64,000 nt of DNA from Mycobacterium sp. 1274756.6 (lineage in GTDB: Bacteria > Actinomycetota > Actinomycetes > Mycobacteriales > Mycobacteriaceae). Shown here one piece after another: positions 1 through 8,252 of the stretch. The notes beneath the pieces were generated by a model. The model was not told where the DNA came from and did no database searches. It was given only the letters and a program-made list of their open reading frames with translations. Location of the stretch: the NCBI RefSeq assembly GCF_001668625.1, contig NZ_LZLJ01000067.1, positions 1 through 64,000 of the forward strand, in the 5' to 3' direction. Every line of letters starts with the position of its first letter. The first letter of the stretch is position 1. Both the position numbers and the translations under genes were made by a program.

Positions 1-20
1 AGCCGGCGTAGCACCGTTTC

Positions 21-60
21 GAGGAGGGCGGGTTCGGCTTCGGCCGGGCCCGCCCTCCTC
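21..60. terminator. Perfect 12-bp hairpin at the 3' end of the moa genes
   Basis: GAGGAGGGCGGG (21-32) and CCCGCCCTCCTC (49-60) are exact inverted repeats around a 16-nt loop. The hairpin lies just beyond the moaE stop codon (minus strand) and probably terminates that operon, and possibly also a plus-strand gene that ends before or at the window edge. There is no clear T-run, which is normal for mycobacterial terminators. Confidence 0.7.
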
Positions 61-94
61 GTATCTCAGGGCGTGAGCCGTCCAGCCCAGGCCG

Positions 95-532
95 CTAGGC
101 CGAGCCCACCCACTCGTCGGTGCCGTCGGCGAAGAACTGGTGCTTCCACACCGGTAGCCGCTCTTTGATGGTGTCCACCAGCAGCGCGCAGGTCGCGAAC
201 GCCTCCCGCCGGTGATCGGCGGCCACCGCCGCCACCAGGGCGGCGTCCCCGATGTGCAGCGTGCCGATGCGGTGGCTGGCCGCGACCGCCCGCACGCCCC
301 GGGCTTGCGCCGCGACCTCCGCGACCGCCTCGGCGAGCACCTCCTGCGCCGACGGGTGCGCCGAGTACTCCAGGTGCAGCACCTCGCGGCCGCCGTCATG
401 GTTGCGCACCGCACCGACGAACCCGACGACCGCGCCCGCGGCGCGGTGCATCACCAAGTCCTCGTGCTCGGCGAGCACGATCGGCTCGGTGTCGAGCTGC
501 GCGCGCAGCACCTCCGCGGCGATCGTGGTCAT
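95..532 (-). CDS. moaE: Molybdopterin synthase catalytic subunit MoaE
   Basis: 145-residue MoaE-family protein, the usual length. It is the large subunit of molybdopterin synthase, which transfers sulfur from thiocarboxylated MoaD to precursor Z (cPMP) in the cytosol. Visible family features are the [13 protein letters not shown] loop near residue 36, LEYSAHPSA near 54, and the C-terminal [12 protein letters not shown] stretch near 123, whose lysines form the active site. The ATG overlaps the mog stop as ATGA, which fixes the start and suggests translational coupling. It corresponds to moaE2 (Rv0866) of M. tuberculosis; no moaD is present in the window. Confidence 0.93.
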   Translation of the reverse strand: MTTIAAEVLRAQLDTEPIVLAEHEDLVMHRAAGAVVGFVGAVRNHDGGREVLHLEYSAHPSAQEVLAEAVAEVAAQARGVRAVAASHRIGTLHIGDAALVAAVAADHRREAFATCALLVDTIKERLPVWKHQFFADGTDEWVGSA

Positions 533-1005
533 CGCCGGTGGTCCTTGCCGGCGAGCTGGTCCAGGGCGTGGTCGAGCACGTCGGCGAGCACCCCGAGGCC
601 GTCGCGCACCCCACCGGTCGAGCCGGGCAGGTTGACGATCAGGGTGCTCCCGGCGACCCCGCACACCCCGCGGGACAGCACCGCGGTGGGCACTTTCGGC
701 AGCCCGGCGCGCCGGATGGCGTCGGCCAGCCCGACGACCTCGTAGTCCAGCACGGCCAGGGTCTGGGCCGGGGTGTCGTCGGTCGGGGAGATGCCGGTGC
801 CGCCGGTGGTGATGATGACGTCGGCGCCGATCGCGTCGCGCAGCGCCTGCCCGACCGCGTCCCCGTCGGGCACCACCTGCGGCTCCGGCGCGGTGAAGCC
901 GCGCTCGGCGAGCCAGTCGGCGATGATCGGGCCCGACCGGTCCTCGTAGGTGCCGTCGGACGCGCGGGTCGAGGCGACGATGATGTGGGCAGTCCGGTTG
1001 CTCAT
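529..1005 (-). CDS. mog: Molybdopterin adenylyltransferase-type protein Mog/MoaB
   Basis: 158-residue MoaB/Mog-family protein, expected to adenylylate molybdopterin before molybdenum insertion. It shows the family core with [14 protein letters not shown] near the N-terminus, the [11 protein letters not shown] substrate loop near residue 68, and a C-terminal [13 protein letters not shown] segment. An in-frame ATG lies four codons upstream at 1017, but the ATG at 1005 overlaps the moaC stop (ATGA) and matches the family N-terminus, so it is chosen. It sits between moaC and moaE with 4-nt overlaps on both sides, a tightly coupled operon. Confidence 0.92.
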   Translation of the reverse strand: MSNRTAHIIVASTRASDGTYEDRSGPIIADWLAERGFTAPEPQVVPDGDAVGQALRDAIGADVIITTGGTGISPTDDTPAQTLAVLDYEVVGLADAIRRAGLPKVPTAVLSRGVCGVAGSTLIVNLPGSTGGVRDGLGVLADVLDHALDQLAGKDHRR

Positions 1006-1505
1006 GAACGCTCCCATGTTCCGTGGCGGCCGCCTTCTTTGCGCAGCACCCGCACGTCGTCGAGGGTGGCGGCGCGGTCCACCGCCTTGACCATGTCATA
1101 AAGGGTGAGCCCGGCGACGCTGACCGCGGTCAGCGCTTCCATCTCCACGCCGGTGCGGTCGGTGCTGCGCACGGTCGCGGTGATCTCGATGTCGGTCGCG
1201 CCGATGCCGAACTGGACGTCGACGCCGCTGAGCGCCAACTGGTGGCAGAGCGGGATCAGTTCGCTGGTGCGTTTGGCGGCCATGATGCCGGCCAGGCGCG
1301 CGGTGGCCAGCGCGTCGCCCTTGGGCAGCCCGCCGGACGAGATCAACTGCACCACCTGCGCCGACGTCCGGAACACCCCGGCGGCCACCGCGCTGCGCCG
1401 GGTACTCGACTTCTCAGTGACGTCGACCATATGGGCGGCGCCGTGCTCGTCGAGGTGGGAGAGCGGGCTCGGTGTCGGTTCGGACCCCTCAGCCACGCGA
1501 TCCAC
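1002..1505 (-). CDS. moaC: Cyclic pyranopterin monophosphate synthase MoaC
   Basis: 167 residues with a GTG start. MoaC converts the GTP-derived 3',8-cyclo intermediate into cyclic pyranopterin monophosphate, an early molybdenum cofactor step. The MoaC signature is plain: [15 protein letters not shown] near the N-terminus, [19 protein letters not shown] in the middle, LIPLCHQL, and [21 protein letters not shown] toward the C-terminus. The start lies 2 nt after the stop of the preceding small gene and the stop overlaps mog, so the four genes form one operon. It matches moaC2 (Rv0864). Confidence 0.93.
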   Translation of the reverse strand: MDRVAEGSEPTPSPLSHLDEHGAAHMVDVTEKSSTRRSAVAAGVFRTSAQVVQLISSGGLPKGDALATARLAGIMAAKRTSELIPLCHQLALSGVDVQFGIGATDIEITATVRSTDRTGVEMEALTAVSVAGLTLYDMVKAVDRAATLDDVRVLRKEGGRHGTWERS

Positions 1506-1507
1506 TC

Positions 1508-1696
1508 CTACTTGTTGACGACCGTGACCGGGTGCACGTAGGGGATGTCATCGGTGGGCAGCGGAAACTCCACCTCGCCGAACGGGGAGAGCGCGCCCGC
1601 CCGGTCGGTTGCCAGCTCGCTCACCGCGTGCTCGTCGGGGCCGACGTCCGGCCACCCGTTGTCCACGTACCTGGTTTTCTCCACAGTCTCAGCCAC
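1508..1696 (-). CDS. Small conserved protein at the head of the moa operon (Rv0863-like)
   Basis: 62-residue acidic protein with a GTG start and no signal peptide or membrane segment. I recognise no domain. The position directly before moaC2 is the same as that of Rv0863 in M. tuberculosis, which supports it as a real gene. It is the promoter-proximal gene of the molybdopterin operon and is divergent from the helicase-associated gene, with only about 63 bp between the two starts, so the promoters share that space. Function unknown. Confidence 0.75.
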   Translation of the reverse strand: MAETVEKTRYVDNGWPDVGPDEHAVSELATDRAGALSPFGEVEFPLPTDDIPYVHPVTVVNK

Positions 1697-1759
1697 GGCC
1701 CCATTCTGACAGGTCAGGCCCGGCGATGTTGCCGGGCGTCTGTTTTACGCTGGTCGGCG

Positions 1760-4015
1760 ATGACCGAGAACACCCCGAACATCGCGTTGGGGTCCTGGCT
1801 GGCCGATCTTTCCGACGATCGGCTGATCCGACTGCTGCAGTTGCGCCCCGATCTGGCGCAGCCGCCGCCGGGCAGCATCGCGGCGCTGGCCGCGCGCGCC
1901 CAGGCCCGCCAGTCGATCAACGCCGCCTGCGACGACCTGGACTTTCTGCACCTGGCGGTGCTCGACGCGCTGCTGGTGCTGCACGCCGACACCACCGCGG
2001 TGCCGGTGGCGAAACTGACCGCCCTGCTGGGCAAACGGGCCCCGCGCGAGGCCGTCGAACAGGCCCTGGCCGACCTCGCCGACCGCGCGCTGGCCTGGGG
2101 CGAGACGGCGGTGCAGGTCGCCCCCGAAGCCGGCGCCGGGCTGCCCTGGCATCCCGGCCAGGTGACCGTGGAAGAAGACGACCGCGACAAGGCCGAACTC
2201 ACCGCCGCGATCGAGGACCTCGATGACGAGCAGCGCGAGGTCCTCGAACGGCTGGTCTCCGGCTCCCCGCTGGGCCGCACCCGCGACGCCGCGCCCGGCG
2301 CCCCGCCGGATCGGCCGATCCCGCGGCTGCTGGCCGCCGGGCTGCTGCGCCAGCTCGACGACGAGACGGTGATCCTGCCGCGCCGGGTGGGGCAGGTGCT
2401 GCGCGGTGAGGAGCCCGGCCCCGAACAGCTGATCGCCCCCGACCCGGTGGCGGCGACCCACCGCGACGTCGACGCCGCCGCGGCCGGCGCGGTCATCGAC
2501 CTGCTGCGCGAGGTCGACGTCGTCCTCGACCAGCTCGGCGCGGTGCCCGCCGCGGAGCTGCGCACCGGCGGGCTCGGGGTGCGCGAGGTGCGCCGGCTGG
2601 CCAAGGCCACCGGGATCGGCGAGACCCGGCTGAGCCTGATCTTGAGCCTGACCGCCGCGGCCGGGCTGATCGCCAGCGGCATCCCCGACCCCGAACCCGA
2701 CGACGGCGACGGCCCGTTCTGGGCGCCGACCATCGGCGCGGACCGTTTCGCCGACCTGACCACCGCGCAGCGCTGGCAGCTGCTGGCGCGTACCTGGCTG
2801 GAGCTGCCGGCCCGGCCGAGCCTGATCGGCACCCGCGGGCCCGACGGCAAGACCTGCGGCGCGCTGGCGGATGCGCTGTACTCCACCGCGGCGCCGCTGG
2901 ATCGCCGGCTGCTGCTGGAGTTGCTGGCCGAACTGCCCGCCGGGTCCGGGGTGGACGTGGCCTCGGCCTCGGCGGCGCTGGTGTGGCGCCGGCCCCGCTG
3001 GGCGCGTCGGCTGCAGCCCGAGCCGGTCGCCGACCTGCTGGAGGAGGCGCACGCACTCGGGCTGGTCGGCCGCGGCGCGCTGAGCGCCCCCGGCCGGGCG
3101 CTGCTGGCCGCCGCGGACCCAGAGGATGCTGCGGTGGTCGCCGCGATGGACCGGGCGCTGCCCGCCCCGATCGATCACTTCCTGGTGCAGGCCGATCTGA
3201 CCGTGGTGGTGCCCGGACCGCTGCAGCGTGAGCTCGCCGAGGAGTTGGACATCGTGGCCACCGTCGAATCGGCCGGGGCGGCGATGGTCTACCGGATCAG
3301 CAAGGCCTCCCTGCGCCACGCGCTGGACACCGGCCGCACCGGTGCGGGGCTGCAGTCGTTCTTCGAGAAGCACTCCAAGACGCCGGTCCCGCAGGGGCTG
3401 ACCTATCTCATCGACGACGTGGCCCGCCGCCACGGCCAGCTGCGCATCGGGGTGGCGTCGGCGTTCGTGCGCTGCGACGACGCCGCGCTGCTGGCCCAGG
3501 CGGTGGCCATCCCCGACGCCGAGCGCCTCGCTTTGCGCGCCCTGGCCCCGACGGTGGCCGTCGCGCAGGCGCCGATCGCCGAGGTGCTCGCCGCGCTGCG
3601 CGACGCCGGGTTCGCCCCCGCCGCCGAGGACGCCACCGGCGCCGTGGTGGACCTGCGCCCGCGCGGTGCCCGGGTGCCCGGAACCCCGCGCCGGCGCTCC
3701 TACCGGCCCCCGCCGCCGCCCAGCGCCGAGACCCTGGGCGCGATCGTCGGGGTGCTGCGCAAGGTCACCACCGGGCCGTTCGACAACCTGCGTCAGCAGC
3801 CCGGCACCGTGCTGATGCTGCTCAAGCAGGCCGCGCTGTCGCACACCGACGTCGTGCTCGGCTACGTCGACCCCGCCGGGGTCGCCACCCAGCGGGTGGT
3901 CTCCCCGATCAGCGTGGCCGGCGGGCAGCTGGTGGCGTTCGACTCCGCCACCACCCGGGTCCGCGAGTTCGCTGTGCATCGCATCACCTCGGTGGTGTCG
4001 GCATCGTCCGGATAA
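1760..4015 (+). CDS. Helicase-associated (XPB/Ssl2-like C-terminal domain) protein, Rv0862c-like
   Basis: 751 residues, alanine- and leucine-rich, without the Walker motifs of a helicase. It resembles Rv0862c, a large protein carrying an XPB/Ssl2-like helicase-associated domain. It ends 34 nt before the XPB helicase gene, so the two are probably co-transcribed and may act as a pair in DNA repair. The reading frame is open further upstream, but the ATG at 1760 is preferred: TACGCT (1746-1751) is a fair -10 box 8 nt before it, giving a leaderless transcript, and the upstream translation has no family character. The division of labour with the helicase is inferred from adjacency. Confidence 0.85.
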   Translation: MTENTPNIALGSWLADLSDDRLIRLLQLRPDLAQPPPGSIAALAARAQARQSINAACDDLDFLHLAVLDALLVLHADTTAVPVAKLTALLGKRAPREAVEQALADLADRALAWGETAVQVAPEAGAGLPWHPGQVTVEEDDRDKAELTAAIEDLDDEQREVLERLVSGSPLGRTRDAAPGAPPDRPIPRLLAAGLLRQLDDETVILPRRVGQVLRGEEPGPEQLIAPDPVAATHRDVDAAAAGAVIDLLREVDVVLDQLGAVPAAELRTGGLGVREVRRLAKATGIGETRLSLILSLTAAAGLIASGIPDPEPDDGDGPFWAPTIGADRFADLTTAQRWQLLARTWLELPARPSLIGTRGPDGKTCGALADALYSTAAPLDRRLLLELLAELPAGSGVDVASASAALVWRRPRWARRLQPEPVADLLEEAHALGLVGRGALSAPGRALLAAADPEDAAVVAAMDRALPAPIDHFLVQADLTVVVPGPLQRELAEELDIVATVESAGAAMVYRISKASLRHALDTGRTGAGLQSFFEKHSKTPVPQGLTYLIDDVARRHGQLRIGVASAFVRCDDAALLAQAVAIPDAERLALRALAPTVAVAQAPIAEVLAALRDAGFAPAAEDATGAVVDLRPRGARVPGTPRRRSYRPPPPPSAETLGAIVGVLRKVTTGPFDNLRQQPGTVLMLLKQAALSHTDVVLGYVDPAGVATQRVVSPISVAGGQLVAFDSATTRVREFAVHRITSVVSASSG

Positions 4016-4049
4016 TGGGCCGGGTGACGTTGCGAAGGGAGCGGGACCG

Positions 4050-5699
4050 ATGACCCAAGGACCGCTGATCGTCCAGTCGGACAAGACCGTGCTGCTCGAG
4101 GTCGACCACGAGCTGGCCGGCGACGCCCGCGCCGCGATCGCCCCGTTCGCCGAGCTGGAACGCGCCCCCGAGCACGTGCACACCTACCGGATCACCCCGC
4201 TGGCGCTGTGGAACGCCCGCGCCGCGGGTCATGACGCCGAACAGGTGGTCGACGCGCTGGTCAGCTACTCGCGCTACCCGGTGCCGCAGCCGCTGCTGGT
4301 CGACATCGTCGACACCATGGCCCGCTACGGCCGGCTGCAGCTGGTCAAGCACCCCGCCCACGGGTTGACGTTGGTCAGCCTGGACCGGGCGGTGCTCGAG
4401 GAGGTGCTGCGGCACAAGAAGATCGCCCCGATGCTCGGCGACCGCATCGACGACGACACCGTGGCGGTGCACCCCAGCGAGCGCGGCCGCATCAAACAGC
4501 TGCTGCTCAAGATCGGCTGGCCGGCCGAGGACCTGGCCGGCTACGTCGACGGGGAGGCCCACCCGATCGCGTTGGCGCAGGACGGCTGGCAGCTGCGCGA
4601 CTACCAGGAGATGGCCACCGACTCGTTCTGGGCGGGCGGTTCGGGCGTGGTGGTGCTGCCGTGCGGGGCGGGCAAGACGCTGGTCGGGGCGGCGGCGATG
4701 GCCAAGGCCGGGGCCACCACGTTGATCCTGGTCACCAACACCGTCGCGGGCCGGCAGTGGCGCCGCGAGCTGCTCGCCCGCACCTCGCTGACCGAGAACG
4801 AGATCGGCGAGTACTCCGGGGAGCGCAAGGAGATCCGCCCGGTGACCATCGCCACCTACCAGGTGATCACCCGGCGCACCAAGGGCGAGTACCGCCATCT
4901 GGAGCTCTTCGACAGCCGCGACTGGGGGCTGATCATCTACGACGAGGTGCACCTGCTGCCCGCCCCGGTGTTCCGGATGACCGCGGATCTGCAGTCGCGG
5001 CGCCGGCTCGGCCTGACCGCGACGCTGATCCGCGAGGACGGCCGCGAGGGTGACGTGTTCTCCCTGATCGGGCCCAAGCGCTACGACGCGCCGTGGAAGG
5101 ACATCGAGGCGCAGGGTTGGATCGCACCGGCGGAGTGCATCGAGGTGCGGGTCACCATGACCGACAACGAGCGGATGCTCTACGCCACCGCCGAACCCGA
5201 GGAGCGCTACAAGCTGTGCTCCACCGCGCACTCCAAGGTGGCGGTGGTGAAGTCGATCCTGGCCGCCCACCCCGACGAGCAGACGCTGGTGATCGGGGCC
5301 TACCTCGACCAGCTGGAGGAACTGGGTGAGCAGTTGGACGCCCCGATCATCCAGGGCTCGACCAAGACCGCCGAGCGGGAGGCGTTGTTCGACGCGTTCC
5401 GCCGCGGGGAGATCACCACGCTGGTGGTCTCCAAGGTCGCCAACTTCTCCATCGACCTGCCCGAGGCGGCGGTGGCGGTGCAGGTGTCGGGCACGTTCGG
5501 GTCGCGTCAGGAGGAGGCGCAGCGGCTGGGCCGGTTGCTGCGGCCCAAGGCCGACGGCGGTGGTGCGATGTTCTACTCGGTGGTTTCCCGCGACAGCCTG
5601 GACGCCGACTACGCCGCCCACCGGCAGCGGTTCCTCGCCGAACAGGGCTACGGCTATGTGATCAAGGACGCCGACGATCTGTTGGGCCCGGCGATCTAA
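4050..5699 (+). CDS. ercc3: XPB-type DNA repair helicase (ercc3)
   Basis: 549-residue superfamily 2 helicase of the bacterial XPB group, a 3'-5' DNA helicase linked to excision repair. Motifs visible are the Walker A LPCGAGKT at 203-210, the DEVH box at 298-301, the LTATLIRED segment whose RED triplet (328-330) is characteristic of XPB, and a helicase C domain with the [14 protein letters not shown] motif VI near 484. The N-terminal about 170 residues form the damage-recognition-like region. A GAAGGGAG ribosome binding site precedes the ATG. It matches Rv0861c in sequence and order. Confidence 0.95.
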   Translation: MTQGPLIVQSDKTVLLEVDHELAGDARAAIAPFAELERAPEHVHTYRITPLALWNARAAGHDAEQVVDALVSYSRYPVPQPLLVDIVDTMARYGRLQLVKHPAHGLTLVSLDRAVLEEVLRHKKIAPMLGDRIDDDTVAVHPSERGRIKQLLLKIGWPAEDLAGYVDGEAHPIALAQDGWQLRDYQEMATDSFWAGGSGVVVLPCGAGKTLVGAAAMAKAGATTLILVTNTVAGRQWRRELLARTSLTENEIGEYSGERKEIRPVTIATYQVITRRTKGEYRHLELFDSRDWGLIIYDEVHLLPAPVFRMTADLQSRRRLGLTATLIREDGREGDVFSLIGPKRYDAPWKDIEAQGWIAPAECIEVRVTMTDNERMLYATAEPEERYKLCSTAHSKVAVVKSILAAHPDEQTLVIGAYLDQLEELGEQLDAPIIQGSTKTAEREALFDAFRRGEITTLVVSKVANFSIDLPEAAVAVQVSGTFGSRQEEAQRLGRLLRPKADGGGAMFYSVVSRDSLDADYAAHRQRFLAEQGYGYVIKDADDLLGPAI

Positions 5700-5747
5700 C
5701 AGGAATTTTCCGCTGGTCCGGGGGAGACACGCACAGGTGAGATCAGC

Positions 5748-5753
5748 TAACAT
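5748..5753 (+). promoter_or_regulatory. Candidate -10 box for a leaderless Rv0455c-like mRNA
   Basis: TAACAT fits the mycobacterial TANNNT -10 pattern and lies 7 nt before the ATG at 5761, with no Shine-Dalgarno between them. The spacing predicts transcription starting at the start codon. This is inference from the pattern only. Confidence 0.45.
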
Positions 5754-5760
5754 TTTCCCC

Positions 5761-6219
5761 ATGACGACGACGACCAAGCGCGTGCTGCGCGCAGCCGGTG
5801 CCGCCCTGGCACTGGGCATCGCCGCGCCTCTTTTCAGCGGGGTCGCGGCAGCCGATTCGACCGAGGACTACCCGATCCCGCGCCGGATCATCGCCACCGA
5901 GTGCACCGCGGAGCAGATCCTGGCCGCGGCGCGCGATTACACGCCGATCTACTACGACCGGTACATGGCCGACTACAACAACAAGTCGCCCGACGTGCAG
6001 CGGCGGACCCGCGACAAGTTCCACTGGTTCTTCTCGATCAGCCCGGCCGAGCGCCGCGCCTACTCCGAGGAGATGGCGACGAACATCTACCACGACACCC
6101 TGGTGTTCGACTGGCCCAACCACGCCAAGATCTTCTTCAACAACAAGGGTGTGGCCGCCAAGGAGACCGAGAACTGCATGAACTACCCCCCCGACGACCC
6201 CTCGGTGTGGATCCGATGA
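5761..6219 (+). CDS. Rv0455c-like secreted protein (DUF5078 type)
   Basis: 152 residues with a Sec signal peptide (cleavage after GVAAA near residue 31; mature protein starts with [11 protein letters not shown]). Two cysteines, C48 and C139, are placed to form one disulfide. The mature N-terminus, the FNNKG stretch near 126 and the PSVW C-terminus match what I remember of Rv0455c, the periplasmic protein reported to be needed for siderophore secretion with MmpL4/MmpL5. The ATG at 5761 is chosen over an upstream one because it begins the signal peptide. It overlaps the next gene by ATGA. A nearby mmpS-mmpL pair fits a siderophore role, but that role is inferred. Confidence 0.8.
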   Translation: MTTTTKRVLRAAGAALALGIAAPLFSGVAAADSTEDYPIPRRIIATECTAEQILAAARDYTPIYYDRYMADYNNKSPDVQRRTRDKFHWFFSISPAERRAYSEEMATNIYHDTLVFDWPNHAKIFFNNKGVAAKETENCMNYPPDDPSVWIR

Positions 6220-6557
6220 GGGTCGTGCGCGCAACGGTTTTCGCGGCGCTGGCGGCGCTGCCGCTCACCCTGGCCGTCCCGGCGCACGCCGACGACGTCG
6301 ACAGCCAGTTCAACCGGCAGCTGCAGACCTACGGCATCTACGCGCCCAAGGACAAGAACGCCTACCTGGCCAAGATCACCTGCCACCGGCTGGGCACCCA
6401 CCTGGACGCCAACGCCGCGGACTCGATCTCGTTTCTGAGCAAGAACCTCGACCGGCACAGCACCGAGGCGCAGAAGTGGCAGTTCCTGGGACTGTCGATC
6501 ACCACCTACTGCCCCGACCTGAGCTACGTCATCGAGCAGGCCGCGGCACAACGCTGA
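6216..6557 (+). CDS. DUF732 small secreted protein
   Basis: 113 residues: a signal peptide (cleavage near VPAHA, residue 25) followed by a short helical domain with two cysteines (C56 and C99) and the pattern of DUF732 (FLxxL ... GI ... CHRLG ... YCPDL near the end), a mycobacterial secreted family of unknown function. The ATG overlaps the stop of the Rv0455c-like gene (ATGA at 6216-6219), so the two are translationally coupled and presumably exported together. Confidence 0.8.
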   Translation: MRVVRATVFAALAALPLTLAVPAHADDVDSQFNRQLQTYGIYAPKDKNAYLAKITCHRLGTHLDANAADSISFLSKNLDRHSTEAQKWQFLGLSITTYCPDLSYVIEQAAAQR

Positions 6558-6590
6558 CCCCAGCGCTCTTCGGCTGCTAGTTTCCTTCCC

Positions 6591-6860
6591 ATGGGCAGCA
6601 GCACCGTTCCCGGCGGAGTCGTACACGATCTGCCCGACGACCTGCGCGACGCCCTCGCCGCCGAGCCGTCGGTGCTGGCCGCGTGGTGTGACATCACGCC
6701 GCTGGCCCGCAACGAGTTCATCTGCTGGGTGGAGGACGCCAAACAGCCCGCGACCCGTCAGCGCCGCATCCGCCGCACCGGTGAGGAGCTCGCCGAGGGT
6801 AAGCGCCGGCCGTGCTGCTGGCCGGGCTGCAAGCATCGGGAGCGCACCGGTAAGCCATGA
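6591..6860 (+). CDS. YdeI/OmpD-associated-family protein
   Basis: 89 residues. The segment ITPLARNEFICWVEDAK followed by TRQRRIRRTGEELAEGKRR and the CCWPGCKHR tail is typical of the short YdeI/OmpD-associated (bacteriocin-protection-like) family; the molecular function is not established. TAGTTT (6578-6583) lies 7 nt before the ATG and could be the -10 box of a leaderless transcript. The stop overlaps the start of the alcohol dehydrogenase gene (ATGA at 6857-6860). Confidence 0.8.
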   Translation: MGSSTVPGGVVHDLPDDLRDALAAEPSVLAAWCDITPLARNEFICWVEDAKQPATRQRRIRRTGEELAEGKRRPCCWPGCKHRERTGKP

Positions 6861-7945
6861 GAATCCAGGCGGCTGTGCTCCGCGACCCGCAGGGGCCGTT
6901 CTCCATCGAGGACCTCGACCTCGCCGATCCGGCCCCGCACCAGATCCTGGTCGAGGTGGCCGCCGTCGGGCACTGCCACACCGATGTGCTGCCTCGCGCA
7001 CAGGTCGGGTTCGGCGCGCCGCCGATCGTGCTCGGCCACGAGGGCGCGGGTGTCGTCCAGACTGTCGGGTCGGCTGTCACGGCCGTCGCGCCCGGCGACC
7101 ACGTCGTGCTGAGTTTCGACTCGTGCGGAGCGTGCGCGAATTGCCGTGGCGCGCACCCGGCGTACTGCGACACCTTCTTCCCGCGCAACCTCGGCGGGCC
7201 CGCGATGGACGGGACGGTGAGCCATCGCGACGGGGACGGAAAACCGGTGGCCGGGCGATGGTTCGGCCAGTCCTCGTTCGCCACCCACGCGCTCGTCGAC
7301 GCCAAGAACGCCGTCGTCGTCGACCCGAGCCTGCCGCTGTCGATGCTGGCGCCGCTGGCCTGCGGCGTGCAGACCGGTGCCGGCGCCATCCTCGAGGCCC
7401 TCGACATCCGCCCCGGCGACGGCGTGGTGATCACCGGGACGGGCGCGGTCGGGCTCTCGGCGGTGATGGCCGCCAACGCCGTCGGCGCCGGGCCGATCGT
7501 CGCCGTCGACATCAACCCGCAACGTCTTGCGCTGGCAAGCGAACTCGGGGCCACCCACACCATCGACGGCGCCGCCGGTGACCTCACCGCGCAGATCGCC
7601 GCGCTCGGGGTGCGTTACGGGCTGGACACCACCGGGCTTCCGCCGGTCATCACCGCCGTCGTCGACGCCCTGCCCGCCCGCGGTGTGCTGGGGTTGGTCG
7701 GGGTGCAGCAGGGCGATCTGGTGTTGGCGCCGACGGCGCTGGCCGCGGGCAAGACCCTCACCGGGATCCTGGAGGGCAGCGTCGATCCGCAGACGTTCAT
7801 CCCGCGCCTGATCGCGCTGTGGCAGGCGGGGCGGTTGCCGTTCGACCGGCTGGTCTCCACCCTGCCGCTGTCGCAGATCAACACCGCCGAGCAGCGCGCT
7901 CTGGCCGGGGAGATCGTCAAGCCGGTGTTGATCCCGGGCGAGTGA
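6857..7945 (+). CDS. Zinc-type NAD(P)-dependent alcohol dehydrogenase
   Basis: 362-residue medium-chain dehydrogenase/reductase of the aryl/benzyl-alcohol dehydrogenase type. It shows the catalytic zinc motif GHCHTD near residue 36, GHEGAG near 61, the structural zinc cysteine cluster CGACANCRGAHPAYC near 90-104, and a Rossmann NAD site GTGAVGLSAV near 194. It probably oxidises alcohols or reduces aldehydes; the substrate cannot be read. The start overlaps the upstream YdeI-like gene. It converges on mmpL across a 307-bp repeat-bearing gap. Confidence 0.88.
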   Translation: MRIQAAVLRDPQGPFSIEDLDLADPAPHQILVEVAAVGHCHTDVLPRAQVGFGAPPIVLGHEGAGVVQTVGSAVTAVAPGDHVVLSFDSCGACANCRGAHPAYCDTFFPRNLGGPAMDGTVSHRDGDGKPVAGRWFGQSSFATHALVDAKNAVVVDPSLPLSMLAPLACGVQTGAGAILEALDIRPGDGVVITGTGAVGLSAVMAANAVGAGPIVAVDINPQRLALASELGATHTIDGAAGDLTAQIAALGVRYGLDTTGLPPVITAVVDALPARGVLGLVGVQQGDLVLAPTALAAGKTLTGILEGSVDPQTFIPRLIALWQAGRLPFDRLVSTLPLSQINTAEQRALAGEIVKPVLIPGE

Positions 7946-8049
7946 GGGCTCCCGCGCGTCGCTCCCTCGGGGTCTCATGCGCCCGGGGTCTCGTGCGCCC
8001 GAAGCGCCCCTCCTGCACCGCTCCCCGAGCCGCCCTCCCCTCCCCCGGC

Positions 8050-8170
8050 GCCCAGCGTGCACTCACTGCGAAAAATTCGCGAAAAACTGTGCGCCAGTGC
8101 ACGTTCGGCGCGTCGAGCGACGTGAGTGCACGTTCGGCGAAGCGACCGTGCGCCAGCGCACGCCCGACGG
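8050..8170. repeat. Intergenic palindromic repeat element downstream of mmpL
   Basis: The gap 7946-8252 between convergent genes has no coding features but carries structured repeats. GTGCACTCAC (8057-8066) is the inverted repeat of GTGAGTGCAC (8122-8131). GTGCACGTTCGGCG occurs twice (8097-8110 and 8126-8139), and GTGCGCCAGYGCAC hairpins lie at about 8089-8102 and 8149-8162. The design resembles the 11902-12074 element on the other side of mmpS-mmpL. It may end transcripts from both sides. Confidence 0.6.
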
Positions 8171-8252
8171 GGCGCAGCGCGGTGGACGAGACCTGCCGGG
8201 GCTACCCCGCTACGGCCACCACCGGGCTACCCCGGCCGAGGCCACGACCGCG

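Noticed and set aside
1..20. 3' end of a plus-strand gene (rpfA would be expected from M. tuberculosis order)
   Set aside because: Only 8 bases precede a possible TAG at 9-11; too little to support a call.
1745..4183. Very long open frame on the minus strand opposite the helicase-associated gene
   Set aside because: It is rich in Gly, Gln, His and Arg without motifs, a typical shadow of a GC-rich gene on the other strand. The same applies to the long frames at 3984-5819 (minus), 7977-10337 (plus) and 11802-14978 (plus).
5733..5757. Iron-box-like AGGTGAG...CTAACAT pair before the Rv0455c-like gene
   Set aside because: The halves are separated by 5 nt instead of 1, and CTAACAT is better explained as the -10 region.
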